Shown here in pieces: positions 23,249 through 35,200 of a stretch of 64,000 nucleotides of DNA; position 1 is the stretch's first letter; each line of letters opens with the position of its first letter. This stretch comes from Mycobacterium numidiamassiliense (GTDB lineage Bacteria; Actinomycetota; Actinomycetes; Mycobacteriales; Mycobacteriaceae). Below the pieces are notes generated by a model, which saw only the letters and a program-made list of their open reading frames with translations, had not been told where the DNA came from and did not search any database. The translations under genes were made by a program, and so were the position numbers. The DNA lies in the NCBI RefSeq assembly GCF_900157365.1, contig NZ_FUEZ01000004.1:2963066-3027065 (forward strand), written 5' to 3'.

Positions 23249-26200
23249 GTGGATCAACTCCAGCATGCAACCGAAGCGCTGCGAAAAGCGCTGGTGCAGG
23301 TGGAACGCCTGAAGCGCACCAACCGTGCGCTGCTGGAGCGGTCGAGCGAGCCGATCGCGATCGTCGGCATGTCGTGTCGTTTCCCGGGTGGCGTCGACAC
23401 CCCGGAGAGCCTGTGGCAGATGGTGGCCGACGGCCGCGATGTGATGTCGGACTTTCCCAACGATCGCGGCTGGGACGTGGCGGGGCTGTTCGACCCCGAT
23501 CCGGATGCGCGCCATAAGACCTACACCCGCACTGGCGGCTTCGTCGACGGTGTCGCCGACTTCGACCCGGCGTTCTTCGGCATTGCGCCCAGTGAGGCGC
23601 TGGCGATGGACCCGCAGCACCGGATGCTGCTGGAGCTCTCATGGGAAGCGTTGGAGCGGGGCGGAATCGATCCCAGCGGGCTGCGCGGCAGCGCCACGGG
23701 CGTCTTCGCCGGACTCATCGTGCAGGGCTACGGAATGCTCGCCGAAGAGATCGAGGGCTACCGGCTGACCGGCATGACCTCCAGCGTCGCCTCCGGACGC
23801 GTCTCCTACGTGCTCGGGCTGGAGGGCCCGGCCGTGTCAGTGGACACGGCGTGTTCGTCGTCGTTGGTGGCGTTGCACATGGCGGTGCAGTCGCTCCGTA
23901 CCGGCGAGTGCGACCTGGCCTTGGCCGGCGGCGCGACCGTCAACGCCACCCCAACGGTTTTCATCGAGTTCAGCCGGCACCGGGGCCTTGCGCCCGACGG
24001 CCGGTCCAAGGCCTACGCCGGAGCGGCCGACGGGGTGGGCTGGTCCGAGGGCGGCGCCATGTTGGTCGTGGAGCGGTTGTCGGATGCCCGGCGGCTGGGT
24101 CATCCGGTGCTGGCGGTGGTGCGCGGTTCGGCGGTCAATCAGGACGGCGCGTCCAACGGCTTGACCGCCCCCAATGGTCCGTCGCAACAGCGGGTGGTGC
24201 GGACCGCGTTGGCCAACGCCGGTCTGAGCCCGGCCGACGTCGATGTGGTCGAGGGCCACGGCACCGGGACGACGCTGGGTGATCCGATCGAGGCCCAGGC
24301 GTTGTTGGCGACCTACGGGCAGGATCGCGCCGAGCCGCTGTGGCTTGGCTCGATCAAGTCCAACATGGGCCACACCCAGGCCGCGGCCGGTGTTGCCGGT
24401 GTGATCAAGATGGTGCAGGCCATGCGCCACGAGATGCTGCCTGCCACATTGCATGTCGACCAACCGAGCCCCCATGTGGACTGGTCGGCGGGATCGGTGT
24501 CGTTGTTGACCGAGGCGCGGTCCTGGCCCGCTGACGGCCGAGCCCGCCGAGCGGGCGTCTCCTCGTTCGGGATCAGCGGCACCAACGCGCACGTGATCGT
24601 GGAGGCCGCACCCGCCGCGGAGCCGCGAGAGGCTGGCCCCAAACCGCCCGTGTTGCCGTGGGTGGTGTCGGCAAAGTCGATCTCTGCCTTGGAGTCTCAG
24701 GCCGCTCGACTGGCCGCGCATGTGCGAGCCGACGGTGACCTTGATGCCGCCGACGTGGCGTGGACTTTGGCCGGCCGGTCCAACTTTGAACATCGAGCTG
24801 TCGTTGTCGGCGGTGACCGGGACCGGCTGCTGGCCGGGCTGGACGAACTGGCCGCTGGCGGGCTGGCCGGTGGCGGGCTGGCCGGCTCGGTCGTTCAGGG
24901 CGCCGCGGCGCCGGCGGGCAAGACCGTGTTCGTCTTTCCCGGCCAAGGCTCGCAATGGCTGGGCATGGGTATCGAATTGCTAGACACCGCACCGATTTTC
25001 GCTCAGCAGATGGAGGCGTGTGCCGAGGCCTTCGCGGAATTCGTCGACTGGTCGCTGACGGACGTCCTGCGTGGCGCCCCGGGCGCGCCGGGCCTGGATC
25101 GGGTGGACGTCGTGCAGCCGGCGCTCTTCGCGGTGATGGTGTCGCTGGCCGAACTGTGGAAGTCGGTTGGCGTGCGCCCCGATGCGGTGATCGGCCACTC
25201 GCAAGGTGAAATCGCCGCGGCCTACGTCGCCGGCGCGTTGTCGTTGCGGGATGCCGCGCGGGTGGTCACATTGCGCAGCAAGCTGCTGCGGTCACTGGCC
25301 GCGCCCGGCGGCATGCTCTCCATCGCGTGCAGCACCGAGCGCGCCCGGGAGTTGTTGGGGCCCTACGGCAATCGAGTCAGCATCGCGGCGGTCAACGGCC
25401 GCTCGGCCGTCGTGGTGTCCGGCGATGTGTCCGCGCTGGACGAACTCGTCGGCTTCTGCGCCGACCTGGAGCTGCGGACAAGGCGGATCGACGTCGACTA
25501 CGCCTCGCATTCGGTTGAGGTCGAGTCGATTCACGGTGAACTCGTCGCCGCTCTGACCGGTATCGAGCCGCAGTCCTCGCGCACCGCCTTCTTTTCCACC
25601 GTCACCGGAAACCGTTTGGACACAGCGGGATTGGATGCGGAATACTGGTATCGCAATATCCGGCAGACCGTGCAGTTCGATCAGGCGGTGCGCAGTGCCT
25701 GCGAGCACGGCTACCGAACATTCATCGAATCCAGCCCGCATCCCTCGTTGATCGCCGGGATTGAAGACACCGCCAACGATTGTGCCGCGGGGGACACCCC
25801 AGCGGGCAACGAGGCCATCGTGGTGCCGACCCTGGGCCGCGACGACGGCGGGCTCGAGAGGTTCTTGACGTCGGCCGCTACCGCATTCGTCGCCGGAGTA
25901 CGCGTCGAGTGGCGCGGGGCGATTGATGGCGCCGGCTTCGTTGAGCTGCCTACGTATGCCTTCGACCGGCGCCGGTTTTGGCTGTCGGGAGAAGGCATCG
26001 TTGCCGACGCCGCGGGCTTGGGGCTGGGCGCCAGCGAACATCCGCTGCTCAGCGCGGTCGTGGAGCTGCCCGCGTCCGGCGGGGTGCTGTTGACCGGCAG
26101 GTTGTCGCCCAGTGTGCAGGGCTGGCTGGCCGATCACGCCGTGTCCGGTGTGGTGGTGTTCCCGGGCACCGGATTTGTGGAGTTGGCGATCCGCGCCGGT

Positions 26201-29200
26201 GACGAGGTCGGTTGCCCGACGGTTGAAGAACTGACACTGCAAGCGCCGTTGATGTTGCCGGCCAAGGACTCTGGCTCGGGCTCGGTGTCGGTGCAAGTCG
26301 TGGTGGGTCCCGCCGCCGAAGACGGTCAGCGCACCGTGTCTATCTACTCGCGCCTCGATGCCGGCTCTACTTGGGTGTGCCATGCCGAGGGAATACTGAG
26401 CACCGGACCGGTTGAACCGGGCGCGGATCTGTTGGTGTGGCCGCCCGCCGGTGCGGTCGCGGTCGACACCGCCGACGGCTACGAGCAGCTGGCGGCGCGC
26501 GGCTACGGCTACGGCCCGGCCTTTCGGGGATTGACCGCGAGCTGGGCCCGCGGCGACGAAGTGTTCGCCGAGGTGAGCCTGCCCGATGCGGCCGGCGGCG
26601 TCAAAGGATTCGGCGTGCACCCCGCCCTGCTTGACGCGGCGATGCACGCCCTGGTGATGGGGCACCACATCGCCGGCCGGACCGACGAAGTGGTGTTGCC
26701 GTTCTCGTGGCAGGGCGTCTCGCTGCACGCCGCGGGCGCGTCGGCGGTGCGCGCGCGCATCGCGCCTGCGGGCAATTCGGCAGTCTCGATCGAGCTTGCC
26801 GACGGGCTGGGGCTGCCGGTGCTGTCGGTGCGTGCGATGGTGGCCCGACCGGTCAGCGAGCGACAGTTGCGGGCCGCGGTGTCGGGCGCGGGCCCGGACC
26901 GGCTGTTCGAGGTGGTGTGGTCACCGGCGACGATAACTTCAAGCGAGGCGACGCCGAAACACCAGTTACTGGAATCCCTTGCCACTGACCAAGATCCGGT
27001 AACAGCGACATACCAGCGCACGCGCCAGGTGCTGGCTGCCGTGCAGCCGTGGCTGACCGAGGACGACTGCGGCGTACTCGTGGTGGCGACCCAGGGCGCG
27101 GTGGGATTGGCGGGAGAGGACGTCACCGATCTGGCCGGCGCCGGGGTGTGGGGACTGGTGCGATCGGCGCAAACCGAGCATCCCGGCCGCATCGTGCTCG
27201 TGGACTCCGATGCGCCCCTGGACGATAACGCGATAGCAACTGTTCTCGCGGCCGGCGAGCCCCAGCTGTTGCTGCGCGGCGGCGCGGTGTACACCCCGCG
27301 GGTGCACGGCAGCCGCGCGGTCGACGGCCTCATGGTGCCCCCCGGTGACGGGCCCTGGCGGCTGGGCATCAGCAGCGCGGGCACGTTCGAAAACCTCTGC
27401 CTGGAGCCGGTTCCCAACGCCGGTGCGCCACTAGAGCCGGGCCAGGTTCGGGTCGCCCTTCGCGCCATCGCCGCGAACTTCCGCGACGTCATGATCACCT
27501 TGGGCATGTTCACCCACGACGCTCTGCTCGGCGGCGAGGGTGCCGGTGTGGTGGTCGAGGTGGGGCCGGGAGTCACCGAGTTCGCGGTCGGCGATTCGGT
27601 ATACGGATTCTTCCCCGATGGCAGCGGCACGCTGGTCGCCGGGGACGTCCGGCTGCTGGTGCCCAAGCCGGCCGACTGGTCCTACCCCGAAGCCGCTGCT
27701 ATCTCAGCCGTTTTCACCACCGCGTACATGGCGTTCATCCACCTGGCCGATGTCAGACCGGGACAGCGGGTGCTGGTGCATGCCGCCGCCGGCGGCGTCG
27801 GGATGGCGGCGGTTCAGCTCGCCCGGCATCTGGGCCTGGAGGTGTTCGGGACCGCCAGCCGCGGCAAGTGGGACACCCTGCGCGCCATGGGCTTTGACGA
27901 GGAGCACATCGCGGATTCCCGCAGCCTGGACTTCGAGGAGAAGTTCCGCGCCGTCACCGGCGGTCGCGGTATGGACGTCGTGCTGGATTCGCTGGCAGGC
28001 GAATTCGTCGATGCCTCACTACGGTTGGTTGCCCCAGGCGGCGTTTTCCTGGAAATGGGCAAGACCGACATCCGCGACCCGGGCGTGGTCGCGCGGGAAT
28101 ATCCCGGCGTCCGTTATCGCGCCTTCGACCTTTTCGAGCCCGGCCGTCCGCGGATGCATCAGTGGATGCTCGAGCTGGCCGGGCTGTTCGAGGCCGGCGT
28201 GCTCAAGCCATTGCCGGTGACCACGTTTGACGTGCGACGCGCTCGCGCGGCGTTGCGGTACCTGAGCCAGGCCCGCCACATCGGCAAGGTCGTCATGACC
28301 CTGCCTTCCGGGCTGAGTTCCGGCACCGTGTTGATCACCGGCGGGACCGGTATGGCGGGTTCGACGCTGGCTCGTCACTTGGTCGCGCAGCACGGCGTTC
28401 AAGACTTGGTGCTGTTGAGCCGCCGCGGTCCGGACGCTCCGGGGTGCGCAGAGCTGCTCACGGAGCTGGAGGCGGCCGGTTCCCGGGCACGCGTGGTCGC
28501 CTGCGACGCGGCCGATCGCTCTGCGCTGGCATCCGTTATTGCCGATGTGTCTGCACAACAGCCTCTTTCGGGCGTCATCCACGCCGCGGGCGTGCTGGAC
28601 GATGCGGTGGTCACGTCGCTGACGCCGGAACGGGTCGACGCGGTACTGCGGGCCAAAGTCGACGCGGCATGGAACCTGCACGAACTGACCCGCGAGCTCG
28701 ATCTGTCGGCTTTCGTCATGTTCTCCTCGCTGGCCGGGCTGGTGGGCTCGTCGGGCCAGGGCAACTACGGCGCCGCCAACTCGTTCCTGGACGCGTTGGC
28801 CGCGCACCGTCGGGCGCACGGACTGCCGGCGATCTCGCTGGCGTGGGGGCTGTGGGACCAAGCCAGCGCCATGACCGGCGGGCTCGACGACGCCGACCGC
28901 GCCCGGCTGGGCCGCGACGGGGTCTTGGCGTTGTCCTCGGCCGAGGCGATGGAATTGTTCGACATCGCATTGATCGTCAACGAACCATTCATGGCGCCAG
29001 CCCGTATCGATGTCGGTGCGCTGCGTGCCCACGCGGTGGCGGTGCCGCCGATGTTCGCCGATCTCGTCAACGCGCCGAGCCGCCGCCGGGTCGACGACTC
29101 GCTGGCCGCCGCGAAGTCGAAATCGGCTCTCGCGCATCGCCTGCACGGGCTGCCCGAAGCCGAACAGCATGCCGTGCTCCTGGACCTGGTGCGCTCGCAC

Positions 29201-32200
29201 ATTGCCACCGTGCTGGGCAACACCAGCGCCGAGGCGATCGATCCGGACAAGGCGTTTCAGGAGTTGGGCTTTGACTCGCTGACCGCGGTAGAGATGCGTA
29301 ACCGGCTCAAAACCGCGACTGGGCTTGCTCTTTCACCCACGCTGATCTTCGACTACCCAACACCCAACGGCCTGGTCGGCTACATCCGCACCGAACTTGC
29401 CGGCGTGCCACAAGAAATCACGCACGCCCCGGTCCATCGGGTGACCGAGGACGATCCGATCGCAATCGTCGGTATGTCCTGCCGGTATCCGGGCGGCGTC
29501 AATTCGCCCGACGATCTGTGGGACATGCTGGCCGAGGGTCGTGACGTGCTGACCGACTTCCCCGGCGATCGTGGCTGGAACCTGGACGGGCTGTACAACC
29601 CGGACCCCGACGTGCCGGGCACCTGCTACACGCGTACCGGCGGCTTCGTCGACGAGGTCGGGGACTTCGACCCCGCGTTCTTCGGCATCGCGCCGAGTGA
29701 GGCGCTGGCCATGGACCCCCAGCAGCGCCTGTTCCTCGAGTTGTCCTGGGAAGCCTTGGAGCGCACCGGGATTGACCCCAATAATCTGCGCGGCAGCGCC
29801 ACCGGAGTGTTCGCCGGGGTGTACACACAGGGCTACGGCATGGGCGCCGCACCCGCCGCCGAGGGCTTCCGGCTGACCGGCCAGTCATCGAGCGTGGCGT
29901 CGGGCCGGGTCTCCTATGCGCTGGGCCTGGAAGGCCCCGCGGTGTCGGTCGATACGGCGTGTTCGTCGTCGTTGGTGGCGTTGCACATGGCGGCGCAGTC
30001 GCTGCGTTCGGGTGAATGCGATCTGGCGCTGGCCGGCGGCGTCACGGTCAACGCCACACCCGACATCTTCATCGAGTTCAGTCGCATGCGCGGGTTGTCC
30101 GCCGACGGCCGGTGCAAGGCCTACGCCGGTGCGGCCGACGGCACCGGATTCTCCGAGGGCGGCGGCATGCTCGTGGTGGAGCGCCTGTCGGACGCACAGC
30201 GACTCGGGCACCCGGTCCTCGCCGTGCTGCGGGGCTCGGCAATCAATCAGGACGGTGCGTCCAACGGGCTGACCGCGCCCAATGGGCCTTCGCAGCAGCG
30301 GGTGGTACGGGCCGCGCTGGCCAACGCCGGCCTGAGCGCGGCCGACGTCGATGTGGTCGAGGGTCACGGCACCGGGACGACGTTGGGCGATCCGATCGAG
30401 GCTCAGGCGTTGTTGGCGACCTACGGGCAGGGCCGCAGTGCGCCATTGTGGTTGGGGTCGATCAAGTCGAACATGGGCCACACGCAGGCCGCGGCCGGTG
30501 TCGCCGGTGTGATCAAGATGGTCCTGGCGATGCGGCACCAGATGTTGCCTGCCACATTGCATGTCGACGAGCCCAGCCCGCATGTGGACTGGTCGATGGG
30601 GGCCGTGTCGTTGCTGACCGAGGCGCGGTCCTGGCCCGCTGACGGTCGACTGCGCCGCGCGGGCGTTTCATCGTTCGGGATCAGCGGTACCAACGCCCAC
30701 GTGATCGTGGAGGCCGCCCCCGCGGGGGCCGAGCCGCGCGAGTCCGGCCCCAAACCGCCCGTGCTGCCGTGGCCGGTGTCGGCGAAGTCGGCATCGGCGT
30801 TGCGGGCTCAGGCTGCACGGCTGGCGACGCATGTCCGGGCTTACGAAGTCGACATCGCCGATGTGGGTTGGTCATTGGCCGGCCGTTCGGCGTTCGAGCA
30901 TCGGGCCGTCATCGTCGGCGCCGACCGCGAGGGCCTGTTGGCCGGGCTCGACGAGCTGGCCGGAGACGACCTGGCTGGCTCGATCATTCGTGGCACCGCA
31001 ACGCACGGCGGCAAGACCGTCTTCGTCTTCCCGGGTCAGGGCTCGCAAATACTCGGCATGGGTATGGGATTACACGCCGCCTACCCGGTGTTCGCCGAGG
31101 CGTTCAACACCGTCGTCGCCGAACTGGATCGCCACCTGCTGCGGCCGCTGCGCGAAGTGATGTGGGGCCACGACGAAAACGTGCTGAATACCACCGAATT
31201 CGCGCAGCCCGCGCTGTTCGCGGTGGAAGTCGCCCTGTTCCGGCTGCTGGAATCCTGGGGCATCCGTCCCGACTTCGTGATCGGGCACTCGATCGGAGAG
31301 TTGTCAGCCGCGCACGTCGCCGGCGTCCTGTCGCTGGAGAACGCCGCGGTCCTGGTGGCCGCCCGGGGCCGATTCATGCAGGCGCTGCCGCCCGGTGGGG
31401 CGATGCTCGCTGTGCAGGCTACCGAAGAAGAGGTGGCGCCGCTGCTGGTGCCTGAGGTGGGTATCGCGGCGATCAATGCGCCTGGCTCGGTGGTGATTTC
31501 GGGTGCCGAAGCCGAGGTGGTGGCGGTCGCGGAGCGGCTGCGCTCCGAGGGCCGCCGTGTGCACCAACTCGCCGTCTCGCACGCGTTCCATTCGCCGCTG
31601 ATGGACCCGATGATCGACGAATTCGGAACTGTCGCGGCCGGACTCGCCATCGGCAAGCCCGTCATCCCCATCGTCTCGAATGTCACGGGGCAGCTGGCCG
31701 CAGACGACTTCGCGTCGACGGCCTACTGGAAGCGACATGTCCGCGAGGCGGTGCGATTCGCCGACAGCGTGCGATTCGTGCACTCGGCCGGGGCAACCCG
31801 CTTCCTCGAGCTCGGGCCGAACAGCGGGCTGGCCGCGTCGATCGAGGAAACTCTTACCGACACACCCGTGGTGACCATGTCCGCCCTGCGCAAGGACCGC
31901 CCAGAGCCGGAGACCCTGACCAAGGCCATTGCGCACGGGTTCGTCGCAGGCATGGACGTCGACTGGCGCAGGGCACTCGGCAACGGCAACCTCGTCGAGT
32001 TGCCGACGTATGCCTTTGAGCGGCGGCGCTTTTGGCTATCCGGGGCGGACGCGCCGGCCGACGCGGCCGGCCTGGGCCTGGCGGCTAGTGAACACGCCCT
32101 GCTGGGCGCGGTGGTGGAGCTGCCGACGTCGGGCGGGGTGGTGCTGACCGGGCGGTTGTCGCCGAGCACGCAGGGCTGGTTGAACGATCACGCCGTTGGC

Positions 32201-35200
32201 GGTGTCGTGCTGTTCCCCGGTGCCGGCTTTGTCGAGTTGGCGATCCGCGCCGGCGACGAGGTGGGCTGCGGCATTGTTGACGAGCTGAACCTGGCGGCGC
32301 CGCTGGTGTTGCCGCCCGGTGGATCGGTCGCGGTTCGGGTCGTGGTTGGCGGCCCTGACGATTCGAATGCCCGCGCCGTATCAGTGTTTTCGCGAGCCGA
32401 CGCGGGCTCGGGCTGGTCGTTGCACGCCGAGGGCGTGCTGCGTCCGGGCTCGATGCAACCGAGCGCGGATTTGTCGGCGTGGCCGCCGGTGGGGGCGGTC
32501 CCGGTGGATATCGGCGACGGCTACGAGCAGTTGGCGGAGCGCGGCTACGGCTACGGCCCGGCATTCCGCGGCTTGACGTCGATGTGGCGTCGTGGCGATG
32601 AGGTGTTCGCCGAAGTGACGCTGCCCGACGCGGCCGGGGGCGTCAACGGATTGGGCGTGCACCCCGCGCTACTCGACGCGGCATTGCACGCGGTGATCCT
32701 CGCCTCCGATGGGGACGAAATCGCCGAAGGCTCGATGCTGGTGCCGTTCTCCTGGCAGCAGGTGTCGCTGCACGCCGCGGGCGCGGCGGCGGTACGGGCC
32801 CGCATCGTGCCGGTGGGACAGTCGGCGGTATCCATCGAGCTGGCCGATGGGCTGGGCCTGCCGGTGCTCTCGGTCGCGTCGATGGTGGCCCGGCCGGTGA
32901 CCGATCAGCAGCTGCTGGCTGCGGTGTCGAATTCAGGTCCGGACCGGCTCTTCGAAGTCATCTGGTCGGCGCAGCCGTCGTCCGCGGTGCAACCGGTATC
33001 GGTATGTGCCTGGGGTGCAACGGAGTCGGATGACAACGGCGCCGAACGATTGGCGGTGTTGTTCGAATCCACTCCCGTCGCCGGTGACGTCGTGACCGAG
33101 GTGTATGCCGCCACGCGCGCGGTGCTCCCGGTACTGCAGTCGTGGCTGGCCCGCGACGGTGCGGGGACGCTGGTGGTGTCGACCCGGGGCGCGATGGTGT
33201 TGCCGGGCGAGGACGTCACGGACCTGGCGGGCGCCGCGGTGTGGGGCCTGGTGCGGTCGGCGCAGACCGAGCATCCCGGCCGGATTGTGCTCGTGGACAC
33301 CGATACGCCGCTCGAAGCTGACGCGTTAGCGGCAATTTTGGCGGCCGCCGAGCCGCAGGTGTTGTTCCGGCATGGGGCGGTCTATACGGCGCGGGTGCAC
33401 GGCAGCCGCGCCGTCGGCAGTCTCCTGGTGCCCCCCGACGACGGGCCGTGGCGGCTGGGCATGAGCAGCTACGGCACGATCGAGAATCTGCGGCTGGAGC
33501 GCATCCCCGATGCCGACGCGCCGCTGGGGCCAAACCAGGTGCGCGTTGGATTGTCGGCGCTGGCCGCCAACTTCCGCGATGTCATGATCGCGCTGGGCCT
33601 CTACCCCGACCCGGACGCCGTGATGGGCATTGAGGCGTCCGGCGTGGTGGTGGAAACCGCTTCGGGGAATGGCCGATTCGTGGTCGGCGACCGCGTGATG
33701 GGCCTATTCCCGGACGGGACGGGCACCATCGCCATCACTGACGAGCGGCTGCTCGTCAAGGTGCCGGCCGGATGGTCGCACACCGCCGCCGCGACTACGT
33801 CGGTGGTGTTCGCCACGGCGTGCTACGCGCTGGTCGACCTGGCGGGCGTCAAGCCCGGCCAGCGGATACTCGTGCACGCCGCCGCCGGTGGGGTGGGAAT
33901 GGCCGCCGTGCAGTTGGCCCGGCACTTCGGTCTGGAAGTCTTCGCGACGGCCAGCCGCGCAAAATGGGACGCGTTGCGCGCCATGGGCTTTGACGACGAT
34001 CACATCTCCGACTCGCGCAGCCTCGACTTCGAGGAGAAGTTCCGGACGGTCACCGGCGGGCGCGGCATGGATATCGTGCTCGATTCGCTCTCCGGTGATT
34101 TCGTGGATGCCTCCCTGCGACTGGTCGCCGCCGGCGGCGTGTTCTTGGAGATGGGTAAGACGGACATCCGCGATCCCGAGGCCGTCGCGCAGGCCCACGC
34201 CGGCGTGCGCTACCGGGCCTTCGACCTCTTCGAAGCCGGACCGGACCGCATTGCACAGATGCTGGACGAGCTGGCCGCGCTGTTCGGTGATGACGTGCTA
34301 CAACCGTTGCCGGTCACCAGGTTTGACGTACGACGCGCCCCGGCCGCCTTGCGGTACTTGAGCCAGGCCCGCCACGTCGGCAAGGTCGTGATGACCATGC
34401 CCAACGCCTGGGCCGCCGGCACCGTGCTGATCACCGGCGCGACCGGAATGGCAGGTTCGGCGCTGGCACGCCACGTGGTGGCCCGGCACGGTGCGCGCAA
34501 CCTGGTGCTGCTGAGCCGGCGCGGCCTGGACGCGCCGGGAGCCGCAGAGCTGATGACCGAGCTGTCTGCGGCGGGCGCCCAGGTGCAGGTGGTGGCCTGC
34601 GACGCGGCCGACCGCGAGGCGCTGGCCAAGGTGCTCGCCGATATTCCGGTGCAGCGGCCGCTGTCCGGCGTGATGCACGCGGCGGGGGTGCTCGACGACG
34701 CGGTCATCTCGTCGCTGACCCCCGAGCGCGTCGATGTGGTGTTGCGCGCCAAGGTCGATGCGGCGTGGAACCTGCACGAGCTGACTCGCGACCTGGATGT
34801 GTCGGCGTTCGTGATGTTCTCCTCGATGGCCGGGTTGGCGGGCGCATCGGGCCAGGCCAACTACGCGGCGGCCAACTCGTTCCTGGACGGGTTGGCCGTG
34901 CACCGGCGGACGCTGGGGTTGCCGGCGATCTCGCTGGCGTGGGGTCTGTGGGATCAGACCAGCGCCATGACCGGTGCGCTGGGTGCCGCCGACCGGGCGC
35001 GGTTCGGCCGGGACGGGATTGTCGCGATGTCGTCGGGTCAGGCCCTGGAGTTGATGGACACCGCGTTGATCATCGACGAGCCGTTCCTGTTGCCGGCCCA
35101 CATCGACCTCGCCGCACTGCGAGTCAAGTTCGATGCGGGCACCCTGCCCCCGATGTTCGTCGATCTGATCAACGCCCCGACCCGGCGTCAGGTCGACGAC

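Noticed and set aside
22881..23249. 122-residue ORF upstream of pks12
   Set aside because: No family resemblance, no ribosome-binding site and composition like a shuffled GC-rich spacer; treated as intergenic.
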